From NCBI RefSeq assembly GCF_031846445.1, contig NZ_JAVRHR010000005.1, positions 1-64,000 on the forward strand: a stretch of 64,000 nt of DNA. Direction: 5' to 3'. A model generated the notes under the pieces. It searched no databases and had not been told where the DNA came from. It saw only the letters and a list, made by a program, of their open reading frames with translations. Positions 51,765-60,797 of the stretch are shown one piece after another. The DNA comes from Croceitalea rosinachiae (GTDB taxonomy: Bacteria > Bacteroidota > Bacteroidia > Flavobacteriales > Flavobacteriaceae). How positions within the stretch are numbered: position 1 is the first letter of the stretch; each line of letters begins with the position of its first letter. Made by a program: the position numbers and the translations under genes.

Positions 51765-53015
51765 TTACTCTCCCATTAACTTTTTGATTCTCATGAAGTT
51801 TTCGTTGTCGCCCATTGCTCCATAAATATTTTTCAATTGGGCAAGAACACCTTCATTATTAGGATTTGTTTTGAGAGCTCCCTCTAAAATCTTTGCTCCT
51901 TCAAGAAACAAATCATCCTTCTTTTTCTTAAGTTCATCATAACGAGCTGTATCTGCCCTTGAAGTTCCCAAAGTGTTCATCTCATCAATTAAACCATTTC
52001 CTTCATTAACATAAGAAGTTGATAGGTTTAGTTGTGCATTTACATAAGTTGGGTCTATTTCTAAAACCTTATTATACGCAGCACGAGCTTCTTCAAGATT
52101 TCCTTGTTCCATACTAATGACTCCAATGTTATACATTAAATCAGGATTGTCAGGAGCCATACTGGAAGCTTGGTTCATCAACTCCTTAAATTTATCCTTT
52201 TCTCCCATCGCATAATATAAATTTGCTTTATTTAATACCAAATTCACATCATCTGGATTACTTGAAATGGCATCGTCATAAGCAGCCAAAGCTTGGTCAT
52301 TTTTACCTTGTTCTTGATAAATCAAGGCAATATTCTTAACAATCTCAGCTTTCTTAGATGGTGTTCTTTCTTCGCTAGGATCTTTATGCGTACCAGCTTT
52401 AACATAAAGGTCTCGAGTGGTTTTATCCATTGCTTCAACTTCACCAGTTGCTACATTTACCGCAGTAAACTTCACTTCACTACCATCATAATTCAAGTCT
52501 TTTAATTCTTCGTAAAAAGCTATAGCTTGGTCATAGTTATCAGGTCCAGCATTAACAGCACCACTCGCTGCATAGTAGAGGTAAATTGTATCGCTAGGGC
52601 TTAACTTGTATGCAGTGTATAATTTGCTAGCGCCTTCTTTATAGTTTTTATTATTATTATCTTCTACAGCAGCACTGACCAAATCACCAGTCATTTGTAC
52701 CATCTTTTGCTGAGCATCTGCGCTATATTTTTGCTTTCCAGAAGCTTCTTCTACTGAAATTACTTTATTGAAAGCTTCAATGGCGCCATCAAATTCAGAT
52801 AAATTGACCTTGGCATTGCCTAATATAGAGTATGCTTGAGCTTGATATTTAGCATCTGCTCCGTCTATTAGGGACATTGCACCCTCTATGATAGTTTTTG
52901 CCTCTTCAGCATTACCACTTTTCATCGCCTTATCGGCAGCTTTAATTTCATTCTTTTGAGAAAATCCTACCATTGATACCGCAAAGGCAAGAAGTATTAA
53001 AATTCTAGTTTTCAT
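51765..53015 (-). CDS. Exported tetratricopeptide repeat protein
   Basis: A 416-residue protein with a signal peptide (1-19) and at least five TPR units, seen as AxAxxxYxKxLxxxP-type helices (ALAAYDDAISSNPDDVN, EARAAYNKVLEIDPTYVN). The hallmark Gly/Ala/Pro positions are kept throughout. TPR arrays mediate protein-protein contact in the periplasm; no enzymatic part is seen. It lies 34 bases downstream of gyrA on the same strand and may share its transcript. Confidence 0.87.
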   Translation of the reverse strand: MKTRILILLAFAVSMVGFSQKNEIKAADKAMKSGNAEEAKTIIEGAMSLIDGADAKYQAQAYSILGNAKVNLSEFDGAIEAFNKVISVEEASGKQKYSADAQQKMVQMTGDLVSAAVEDNNNKNYKEGASKLYTAYKLSPSDTIYLYYAASGAVNAGPDNYDQAIAFYEELKDLNYDGSEVKFTAVNVATGEVEAMDKTTRDLYVKAGTHKDPSEERTPSKKAEIVKNIALIYQEQGKNDQALAAYDDAISSNPDDVNLVLNKANLYYAMGEKDKFKELMNQASSMAPDNPDLMYNIGVISMEQGNLEEARAAYNKVLEIDPTYVNAQLNLSTSYVNEGNGLIDEMNTLGTSRADTARYDELKKKKDDLFLEGAKILEGALKTNPNNEGVLAQLKNIYGAMGDNENFMRIKKLMGE

Positions 53016-53049
53016 TGTCTTGAGTAATTAAAATTTAGTGTTTATCTAT

Positions 53050-55581
53050 TTATTCTTGTGTTTCGTCACTACCATTATCAATAGCCGTGCCATCTTCACC
53101 ATTGACTTCAATATCACGGATATCTATCTCATCCACAGCATCTTCATCTTTCATTACCTTAGCTACAGCTGCAATACTGTCGTTACCCTTTAAGTTGATC
53201 AGTTTAACCCCTTGAGTGGCTCTTCCCATAACCCTTAAATCTTCCACTCCCATACGAATGGCAATACCAGATTTATTGATGATCATCAAATCATCAGAGT
53301 CGGTGACATTCTTTATAGCCACAAGTCCGCCGGTCTTATCAGTAATAGAAATGGTTTTTACTCCTTTTCCACCTCTATTAGTTACGCGATAATCATCAAT
53401 ATTGGATCTTTTACCATATCCATTTTCCGAGACGACAAGTAGGTTGTCCTCAAAATTATGAACAGAAACCATTCCTATTACCTCATCTTCAACATTTGCC
53501 AGGGTAATACCGCGCACACCTGCAGCATTTCTTCCCATTGGTCTTGTTTTACTTTCTTCAAAGCGAATGGCCTTTCCTGATTTCAATCCTAAGAAAATCT
53601 GACTGGTTCCAGTTGTAAGCTTTGCTTCTAACAACTCATCATCTTCACGAATTGTAATTGCATTGATTCCATTTTGACGTGGCCTTGAATACTGCTCTAA
53701 AGAAGTCTTTTTAACAGTGCCTTTCTTGGTCGCCATGATTACATAATGACTATTTACATAATCTTCATCTTTAAGGTCTTGAGTACAAATAAAAGCTTTT
53801 ACTTTGTCCTCATTCTCTATATTGATAAGGTTTTGGATTGCCCTTCCCTTTGATGTACGGCTTCCTTCAGGAATCTCATAAACCCGCATCCAAAAGCATT
53901 TTCCTTTTTGCGTAAAGAACAACATATATTGGTGATTGGTGCCAACAAAAAGATGCTCTAAAAAGTCTTCATTTCTAGTAGATGAAGCTTTTTGGCCGAC
54001 CCCACCCCTATTCTGAGTTTTATATTCCGATAACGGTGTTCTTTTGATATAGCCCGCGTGTGAAATTGTAATGACCACCTGCTCATCAGGAATCATATCT
54101 TCAATGCTCAAATCTCCACCTGCAAAGTTGATTTCTGAACGTCTATCATCTCCATATTTGGCCTTTACCTCTAGCAATTCATCTTTAATGATTTGCATTC
54201 TGCGTTCTTTCTTATCAAGAATATCTTTAAGATCTTCAATAGTCTTTAAAAGTGCATCATACTCTTCTCTTAGTTTGTCTTGCTCTAAACCAGTCAATTG
54301 ACGCAGACGCATTTCTACAATCGCTTTTGCTTGAATTTCAGTAAGCTTGAAGCGTTCCATCAGGCTAGTTCGAGCTTCATCGACATTCGAAGATGCCCTT
54401 ATTATAGCAATTACTTCGTCAATATTGTCTGAAGCGATAATTAACCCCTCTAAAATGTGTGCCCTATCCTCAGCCTTTTTAAGCTCAAACTTGGTTCGTC
54501 TAACAACAACTTCATGTCTATGGTCAACGAAATGGTGAATCATTTCCTTCAAGTTCAATAATTGAGGCCTTCCCTTTACTAAGGCAATATTATTGACACT
54601 GAACGAAGATTGGAGGGCCGTGTACTTATAGAGCATATTAAGTACGATGTTAGGGATGGCATCTCGCTTGAGAATATAGACGATGCGCATACCTTTTCTA
54701 TCAGATTCATCTCTAATTGTAGATATCCCCTCAATCTTTTTATCATTGACCAAATCAGCGGTCTTTTTAATCATATCAGCCTTATTGACTTGATATGGAA
54801 TCTCTGTAACAATAATACACTCCCTACCTTGAACTTCTTCGAAAGTCGCTTTTGCACGCATAACGACACGTCCACGACCTGTATGAAATGCTTCTTTCAC
54901 ACCATCATACCCATAAATTATGCCGCCTGTGGGAAAATCTGGTGCTTTTATATGCGTTATTAATTCTTCAATCTCGATATTAGAATTGTCGATATATGCC
55001 ACAGTACCGGCAACAACCTCCGATAGGTTATGAGGTGGCATATTAGTTGCCATACCAACTGCTATACCAGATGCTCCATTGACCAATAAGCTTGGAACCC
55101 TAGTAGGCAAAACAGTGGGTTCTTTTAAAGAATCATCAAAATTTAATTGGTGATCTACTGTGTCTTTGTCAATATCTGCCAACATTTCATCAGCAATCTT
55201 GCGCATACGTGCCTCAGTGTAACGCATCGCAGCAGGGCTATCGCCATCTACTGAGCCAAAGTTACCTTGTCCATCAACCAACATATAGCGCAAACTCCAT
55301 TCTTGGGCCATACGCACCATACTGTCATAAACAGAGGTGTCTCCATGCGGGTGATATTTACCCAATACCTCACCAACTATACGAGCAGATTTCTTGTGCG
55401 CACTGCTAGATCGCACGCCCAATTCATACATCCCGAAAAGCACTCTACGATGCACCGGTTTCAATCCGTCCCTGACATCTGGCAGGGCACGTGACACAAT
55501 GACCGACATTGAGTAATCAATGTAGGCAGACTTCATCTCATCTTCGATGTTGATAGGTATCAATTTTTCTCCTTCAGCCAT
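53050..55581 (-). CDS. gyrA: DNA gyrase subunit A
   Basis: An 843-residue type IIA topoisomerase subunit. The DNA-cleaving Tyr is in AMRYTEARM, the quinolone region reads HPHGDTSVYDSMVRMAQ, and the C-terminal beta-pinwheel carries the gyrase-box-like QNRGGVGQ. The residue equivalent to E. coli Ser83 is Thr, and Asp87 is kept; Thr83 is natural in several genera. The acidic tail (DEIDIRDIEVNGEDGTAI) is typical. The gene is followed by the TPR gene and diverges from clpC across 259 bases, in which no clear promoter box was found. Confidence 0.96.
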   Translation of the reverse strand: MAEGEKLIPINIEDEMKSAYIDYSMSVIVSRALPDVRDGLKPVHRRVLFGMYELGVRSSSAHKKSARIVGEVLGKYHPHGDTSVYDSMVRMAQEWSLRYMLVDGQGNFGSVDGDSPAAMRYTEARMRKIADEMLADIDKDTVDHQLNFDDSLKEPTVLPTRVPSLLVNGASGIAVGMATNMPPHNLSEVVAGTVAYIDNSNIEIEELITHIKAPDFPTGGIIYGYDGVKEAFHTGRGRVVMRAKATFEEVQGRECIIVTEIPYQVNKADMIKKTADLVNDKKIEGISTIRDESDRKGMRIVYILKRDAIPNIVLNMLYKYTALQSSFSVNNIALVKGRPQLLNLKEMIHHFVDHRHEVVVRRTKFELKKAEDRAHILEGLIIASDNIDEVIAIIRASSNVDEARTSLMERFKLTEIQAKAIVEMRLRQLTGLEQDKLREEYDALLKTIEDLKDILDKKERRMQIIKDELLEVKAKYGDDRRSEINFAGGDLSIEDMIPDEQVVITISHAGYIKRTPLSEYKTQNRGGVGQKASSTRNEDFLEHLFVGTNHQYMLFFTQKGKCFWMRVYEIPEGSRTSKGRAIQNLINIENEDKVKAFICTQDLKDEDYVNSHYVIMATKKGTVKKTSLEQYSRPRQNGINAITIREDDELLEAKLTTGTSQIFLGLKSGKAIRFEESKTRPMGRNAAGVRGITLANVEDEVIGMVSVHNFEDNLLVVSENGYGKRSNIDDYRVTNRGGKGVKTISITDKTGGLVAIKNVTDSDDLMIINKSGIAIRMGVEDLRVMGRATQGVKLINLKGNDSIAAVAKVMKDEDAVDEIDIRDIEVNGEDGTAIDNGSDETQE

Positions 55582-55840
55582 GCTAAAATCTTAATTGTTT
55601 TTTGTGGTTAAAACATCGTAGCAATATACAGAAAATCATATGTTACCATACAAGTTTAAAAGAGTTTATTAAAAAAATTATCAACATGAAACCCCGGCAA
55701 TAATAGCAGCAAAATTAGCGTTAAAATGTAGCCAAAAGCTGTCTTTTTTCGTGATTTCAACCTTGTTTATCGATTAAGGGTACGGTATTTGACCTTGGTA
55801 AGGATACTTTTATTAATTTTAATTGCTGAAAAGAGATTTT

Positions 55841-58393
55841 ATGGATGATAATTTTTCCCCAAGGGTCAAAGATGTAATTGCTTACAGCAAAGAAGAAGCC
55901 TTACGTCTTGGTCACGACTTTATCGGAACTGAACATTTAATGCTTGGCCTGTTAAGAGACGGCAATGGTAAAGCAATAAATATATTAGATGCACTTGATG
56001 TTGATTTGGATCACCTAAGAAGGAAAGTAGAGATTTTAAGTCCTGCTAATCCAAACACGGGTTCTCTGCAAAAAGATAAAAAGAACCTACACTTAACAAG
56101 ACAAGCAGAACGAGCTTTAAAAACCACCTTTTTAGAGGCTAAACTTTTTCAAAGTTCGTCTATTAACACAGCACATTTATTATTGTGCATTCTCAGAAAT
56201 GAGAATGATCCGACCACAAAATTGCTTCACAAATTGAAAGTAGATTATGATAATGTGAAAGAGCAATTTAAATCTATGATTACAAGTGATGATGATTATA
56301 TAGATTCTCCAACTTCAGAATCATTCCCGGGTGAACCTGAGGATACCAGTGGTGATTCTAAAGAAAGTACTTTTGGTTCTTCAAGTTCTCAAAAAGGAAA
56401 TAAGAAGTCTAAAACTCCCGTTTTAGATAATTTTGGAAGGGATTTGACTAAAATGGCGGAGGAAAATAAACTTGATCCCGTTGTTGGTCGTGAGAAAGAA
56501 ATTGAACGCGTATCGCAGATTCTTAGTAGAAGAAAGAAAAACAATCCGCTATTGATTGGCGAACCTGGTGTTGGTAAGAGTGCGATAGCTGAAGGTCTTG
56601 CCCTTAGAATTATCAACAAAAAGGTTTCCAGAATTTTATACGGAAAACGGGTAGTCACATTAGATTTGGCATCACTAGTTGCCGGTACTAAATATCGAGG
56701 ACAGTTTGAAGAACGTATGAAGGCGGTCATGAACGAACTCGAAAAGAATGATGATATTATCCTTTTTATTGATGAGATACATACCATAGTGGGTGCAGGT
56801 GGTGCTACTGGCAGTCTTGATGCTTCCAATATGTTCAAGCCAGCTCTTGCCAGAGGTGAAATTCAATGTATAGGTGCCACTACCTTAGATGAATACAGAC
56901 AGTATATAGAGAAAGACGGTGCTTTAGAAAGGCGTTTTCAAAAAGTAATGGTCGAACCTACTTCGGTAGAAGAAACCATAGAAATTTTAATGAACATCAA
57001 GGGCAAATATGAAGACCATCACAATGTTCTTTATACTGATGAGGCTATTCTTGCCTGTGTGAAATTGACGAACAGGTACATGACCGATAGGTTTTTGCCT
57101 GACAAGGCCATTGATGCATTAGATGAAGCTGGATCTAGAGTTCATATTGTTAATATGGATGTTCCCAAACAAATTCTCGAGCTTGAAGGACAATTAGAAG
57201 ATGTGCGGGAGCTTAAGAATAGTGTAGTCAAGAAACAGAAGTACGAAGAGGCTGCAAAGCTGAGAGATGATGAAAAAAGACTGGAAAAAGATTTGGCCTC
57301 AGCACAAGCAAGATGGGAAGAGGATAGTAAATTAAATCGTGAAACGGTATCTGAAGACAATGTTGCGGATGTGGTTTCAATGATGAGCGGCATACCTGTT
57401 AATAGAATAGCACAAACAGAAAGCAATAAGCTTGCGGAATTGCCAACTTTAATCAAAGACAATGTTATTGGTCAAGATGAAGCTGTTGCTAAAGTTGCAA
57501 AAGCAATACAACGCAACAGAGCTGGCCTTAAGGATCCGAATAAACCTATAGGCTCATTTATTTTCTTGGGACAGACAGGAGTTGGTAAAACTCAACTTGC
57601 TAAAGTTCTTGCAAAAGAACTATTTGATTCTGAAGATACACTCATACGAATTGATATGAGTGAATACATGGAGAAATTTGCGATTTCTAGATTGGTAGGT
57701 GCACCTCCAGGTTATGTTGGTTATGAAGAAGGAGGCCAACTAACAGAAAAAGTTAGAAGAAAACCTTATTCGGTTATTCTTCTGGATGAGGTTGAAAAAG
57801 CGCATCCCGATGTATTCAATATGTTACTTCAAGTATTGGATGATGGATTTCTAACCGATAGCCTAGGTCGTAAAATCGATTTTAGGAATACGATTATCAT
57901 TATGACATCTAATATTGGCGCTAGACAATTGAAAGATTTTGGTCAAGGAGTAGGTTTCGGTACGGCATCTAAAAAAGCTCAGGCCGACACACATCAAAAA
58001 AGTGTTATTGAAAATGCGCTGAAAAAGGCATTCGCACCTGAATTTTTAAATAGAATTGATGATGTAATCGTGTTTAACGCTTTAGAGCGGGAAGACATCC
58101 ATAAAATCATTGATATTGAGTTGGATAAACTTTTCAAAAGAATCAAGGATATTGGCTATGATTTAAATCTATCTGAAAAGGCCAAAGATTATATCGCTGA
58201 CAAAGGTTTTGACAAACAATATGGTGCAAGACCTTTAAAAAGAGCCATTCAAAAGTATATTGAAGATGCTTTGGCCGAAGAAATCGTTAACTCAAACTTA
58301 GATGAAGGCGATAGTATTTTTATGGACCTGAATGAGAAAAAAGAAGAGCTCACCATAAAAATTAAAAAGGCTGAGAAATCTTCAAAAGCATAA
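55841..58393 (+). CDS. clpC: ATP-dependent Clp protease ATPase ClpC
   Basis: A protein of 850 residues from the ATG at 55841; an upstream TTG at 55823 is rejected because the conserved DDNFSPRVKDVIAYSKEEA starts at the ATG. Two Clp_N repeats (1-150), a first AAA+ module with GEPGVGKSAIAEGLA, a middle domain with the UVR motif (KYEEAAKLRDDEKRL) and a second AAA+ module with GQTGVGKTQLAKVLA are present. The UVR motif identifies ClpC rather than ClpB or ClpA. It unfolds substrates for ClpP. A terminator follows at 58418. Confidence 0.94.
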   Translation: MDDNFSPRVKDVIAYSKEEALRLGHDFIGTEHLMLGLLRDGNGKAINILDALDVDLDHLRRKVEILSPANPNTGSLQKDKKNLHLTRQAERALKTTFLEAKLFQSSSINTAHLLLCILRNENDPTTKLLHKLKVDYDNVKEQFKSMITSDDDYIDSPTSESFPGEPEDTSGDSKESTFGSSSSQKGNKKSKTPVLDNFGRDLTKMAEENKLDPVVGREKEIERVSQILSRRKKNNPLLIGEPGVGKSAIAEGLALRIINKKVSRILYGKRVVTLDLASLVAGTKYRGQFEERMKAVMNELEKNDDIILFIDEIHTIVGAGGATGSLDASNMFKPALARGEIQCIGATTLDEYRQYIEKDGALERRFQKVMVEPTSVEETIEILMNIKGKYEDHHNVLYTDEAILACVKLTNRYMTDRFLPDKAIDALDEAGSRVHIVNMDVPKQILELEGQLEDVRELKNSVVKKQKYEEAAKLRDDEKRLEKDLASAQARWEEDSKLNRETVSEDNVADVVSMMSGIPVNRIAQTESNKLAELPTLIKDNVIGQDEAVAKVAKAIQRNRAGLKDPNKPIGSFIFLGQTGVGKTQLAKVLAKELFDSEDTLIRIDMSEYMEKFAISRLVGAPPGYVGYEEGGQLTEKVRRKPYSVILLDEVEKAHPDVFNMLLQVLDDGFLTDSLGRKIDFRNTIIIMTSNIGARQLKDFGQGVGFGTASKKAQADTHQKSVIENALKKAFAPEFLNRIDDVIVFNALEREDIHKIIDIELDKLFKRIKDIGYDLNLSEKAKDYIADKGFDKQYGARPLKRAIQKYIEDALAEEIVNSNLDEGDSIFMDLNEKKEELTIKIKKAEKSSKA

Positions 58394-58417
58394 TATTCAA
58401 TAACTTTTTAAATGTAC

Positions 58418-58446
58418 AAAGGAGTTGATTAATCGACTCCTTTTTT
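58418..58446 (+). terminator. Terminator of clpC
   Basis: A near-perfect palindrome (AAAGGAGTTGATT and AATCGACTCCTTT, one G-T pair) followed by TTTT, 24 bases after the clpC stop. Confidence 0.85.
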
Positions 58447-58555
58447 ATGTCTTCATTTCATGTAGGAAATAGAGCATATCACTAATACATTTTAACATTA
58501 TAAACGATATTTAAGTAGTTAATCTAAAAATTTTCAGTTTAGCTAACCATAAAAC

Positions 58556-58563
58556 TACTTTTG
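58556..58563 (+). promoter_or_regulatory. Possible -7 box for the gene at 58589
   Basis: TACTTTTG is an exact TAnnTTTG match 25 bases upstream of the ATG at 58589. The -33 TTG is not evident. Confidence 0.4.
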
Positions 58564-58588
58564 TCTCAACACTATAAATTAATGGGGC

Positions 58589-59005
58589 ATGAAGATGGGT
58601 TTTACTAAAAAAGCCATTGTGGTAAAGGAATATCATTTAGACATTGGAATTGTTCAAGTCTATAAAGATTATATGGTTTCCACGTTTGAAGAAGGATCTA
58701 CAATTACACTTGAAAAAGTATATCAAATTATTGGTATTTCGGAAATTCATTTTAGAGGAAAAGAGTTTGGCTATATAAGCCTTAGAAAAAATTCTTATGC
58801 AATTGACCCAATCACCTATACCTATTTAAGGGGTTTGGATAATCTTAAGGCATTCGCCATTGTCTCAAAAAAAGAGATTGACATGCATAACTTTAAGATT
58901 GAAAAAATGTTCTACAAAAAAAATATGGAGTTTTTTATAGAATACGATAATGCCTTAGTCTGGATTAAAAAACGACTGAAGAAAAAGAAAAGTAAAAAGT
59001 TTTAG
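58589..59005 (+). CDS. Conserved hypothetical protein, STAS/SpoIIAA-like size
   Basis: A 138-residue soluble protein; the start is Met1 or Met3. I do not recognise it with certainty. Alternating strands and helices (KAIVVKEYHLDIGIVQVYKD, EFGYISLRKNSYAIDP, AFAIVSKKEIDMHNFKIEK) and its length resemble the SpoIIAA-like STAS fold of flavobacterial hypotheticals. The tail is strikingly basic (KKRLKKKKSKKF), which could bind nucleic acid or membranes. Its 3' end overlaps the convergent nnrDE gene by 4 bases. Confidence 0.65.
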   Translation: MKMGFTKKAIVVKEYHLDIGIVQVYKDYMVSTFEEGSTITLEKVYQIIGISEIHFRGKEFGYISLRKNSYAIDPITYTYLRGLDNLKAFAIVSKKEIDMHNFKIEKMFYKKNMEFFIEYDNALVWIKKRLKKKKSKKF

Positions 59006-60543
59006 TTCTTTTCTTCAATATGTTGCTCTTGTTCTGGCCTTCTGAATAATTCAAGAAAAGCTTTACCTATGTTATCGATTAGCTTTGAAGCCGTTACAGC
59101 TTCATAACCACTTTCAGAAACAGATAAGTCTCCTGATAGTCCATGTAGGTAAACCCCAAAAACAGAGGCATCCAAAGAATTGTACCCTTGTGCTATCAAA
59201 CCAGTTATCATTCCAGCTAAAACATCTCCACTGCCAGCTGTTGCCATACCTGGATTTCCTGTAGAATTCACATACCCTTTACCATTGTAAATCACTATGG
59301 TGTGCGCTCCTTTTATGATTAGAATGCAATCGTACTTTTTTGAAAAGGCCTTTGCCCTATCTAATTTATCAAAATCATCTCTCCACTTACCCAATAGTCG
59401 TTCTAACTCTTTTGGATGTGGAGTCAATACCGTTTGATTTGGCAATCTATTTAATAATTCGGGCGTCCCCGAAAGTATGTTTAACCCATCTGCATCGATA
59501 ACTAATGGAGCTGTATTTGTTTTTAAAAATTCTGAAAAGGCCTTAATAGTTATTTTATGAGTTCCCATACCCATTCCAATACCTACAACCGTGGGTTTTA
59601 AATCAAAATTGATAGTAGTTATTTTTTCATCTTCATCATCTACAATCACCATCGCCTCGGGTAACGAGGTTTGCATAGGGATATAGCCACATTCAGGAAC
59701 ATAGGTGGTAAGTAGGCCACTCCCAATTTCTAAGCAGGCCTTTGCAGCTAACTGAACTGCTCCAATTTTGCCATAACTTCCCCCAATGATAAAGGAATGT
59801 CCATAATTACCCTTATGAGAAAATTTGAGCCTTGGCATGTACATGGGAAGAACTTCTGGCTTGCCTATCAATTCATATACTGTTTCGGTTTTAAAGAGGT
59901 ATTCATCATCCAAACCTATATCTAGCAATTCCCATTGATTAATATAAATTCCAGTCTGGGGAAGAAAAAAAGATAATTTTGGAGCTTGAAAACTCAATAC
60001 ATGGTTGGCACGTATGATATCATCTCTATTCTCTGGCACCCTTTCCATAAAAAGTCCCGAAGGAATATCTATCGACAATATAAACGCTGAAGATGTATTT
60101 AGATAATTTATCAATTTTAGAACCCACGCATCTGGATTTCTATTCAAACCAATACCAAATACGGCATCGACAATAATATCTTTTCTCCCAAGCTCAGGAA
60201 AATCACAACCTGAATCTAGAAATTCCGGCCATAGTTTACGTTCTTTTAATCGATCAAGATTTAATAAAAAGTCTTTAGATCTTTTATCACTATAATTGAC
60301 CACATAGACCTCTATTGAATATCCATTCTCATGTAACTGCCGTGCTAAGGCAACTCCATCACCTCCATTATTGCCGATTCCACAAAAAAGATGAATCTTT
60401 ACTTGAGCACCCTGCAAACGAGAATTCATCCACTCGTAAATTTGAGTAGCTGCTCTTTCCATCAATACATCACTTGTAATTTGCTGTTTTTCTATTGTGA
60501 ATCTATCAGCAGCATAGATTTGTTCTGCGGTAAAAATTTTCAT
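59002..60543 (-). CDS. nnrDE: Bifunctional NAD(P)H-hydrate repair enzyme
   Basis: A 513-residue fusion. The N-terminal epimerase (YjeF_N, 1-215) has GIGNNGGDGVALARQL and DAVFGIGLNR. The C-terminal ADP-dependent dehydratase (YjeF_C, 220-500) has SFIIGGSYGKIGAVQL, LVIDADGLNIL, LTPHPKELERLL and the catalytic NPGMATAGSGDVLAGMI. Together they convert damaged NAD(P)HX back to NAD(P)H. It reads convergently with the gene at 58589 and divergently from the thr operon. Confidence 0.94.
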   Translation of the reverse strand: MKIFTAEQIYAADRFTIEKQQITSDVLMERAATQIYEWMNSRLQGAQVKIHLFCGIGNNGGDGVALARQLHENGYSIEVYVVNYSDKRSKDFLLNLDRLKERKLWPEFLDSGCDFPELGRKDIIVDAVFGIGLNRNPDAWVLKLINYLNTSSAFILSIDIPSGLFMERVPENRDDIIRANHVLSFQAPKLSFFLPQTGIYINQWELLDIGLDDEYLFKTETVYELIGKPEVLPMYMPRLKFSHKGNYGHSFIIGGSYGKIGAVQLAAKACLEIGSGLLTTYVPECGYIPMQTSLPEAMVIVDDEDEKITTINFDLKPTVVGIGMGMGTHKITIKAFSEFLKTNTAPLVIDADGLNILSGTPELLNRLPNQTVLTPHPKELERLLGKWRDDFDKLDRAKAFSKKYDCILIIKGAHTIVIYNGKGYVNSTGNPGMATAGSGDVLAGMITGLIAQGYNSLDASVFGVYLHGLSGDLSVSESGYEAVTASKLIDNIGKAFLELFRRPEQEQHIEEKN

Positions 60544-60595
60544 TCAATACTAAAATTTGCAAATTATTGATAATTTGATAAAAATTTGGGATTCA

Positions 60596-60626
60596 TTTGA
60601 AGCACTAAACAAAAGTACTACTTTTG
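60596..60626 (+). promoter_or_regulatory. Promoter of the threonine operon
   Basis: TTTG (60596-60599), a 19-base spacer and TACTTTTG (60619-60626) match the Bacteroidota TTTG-N19-TAnnTTTG consensus closely. Transcription would start near 60632, giving a leader of about 165 bases before thrA that contains a short Thr-rich reading frame. Confidence 0.75.
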
Positions 60627-60677
60627 GTCTTTTAGAATTGCTTATCAATTCAAGCAAACAGCCATAAACTAATTTTG

Positions 60678-60731
60678 ATGAACTGCAACACGTATAGCAC
60701 TATTCCTTTTTTCACAACCCCTTTGGGGTAA
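60678..60731 (+). CDS. Candidate threonine leader peptide
   Basis: An ATG-to-TAA frame of 17 codons between the thr promoter and thrA: M-N-C-N-T-Y-S-T-I-P-F-F-T-T-P-L-G. Four of 17 residues are Thr, two of them adjacent near the end, plus one Ile; in E. coli ThrL these are the two amino acids sensed. The last codons form a hairpin (ACCCC/GGGGT, 60717-60729), so a ribosome paused at the Thr pair (60714-60719) would cover its 5' arm. No classic T-run terminator follows, so the mechanism is open. Confidence 0.55.
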   Translation: MNCNTYSTIPFFTTPLG

Positions 60732-60797
60732 AATGCTATATATTCATCCGTCCTATCCTATTAGTTAATTCCAATACTATTATCAACTTTCTAAATC

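Noticed and set aside
55602..55840. Promoter in the gyrA-clpC divergent region
   Set aside because: Only imperfect boxes (for instance TACTTTTA at 55806) with wrongly spaced TTG were seen, so no call was made.
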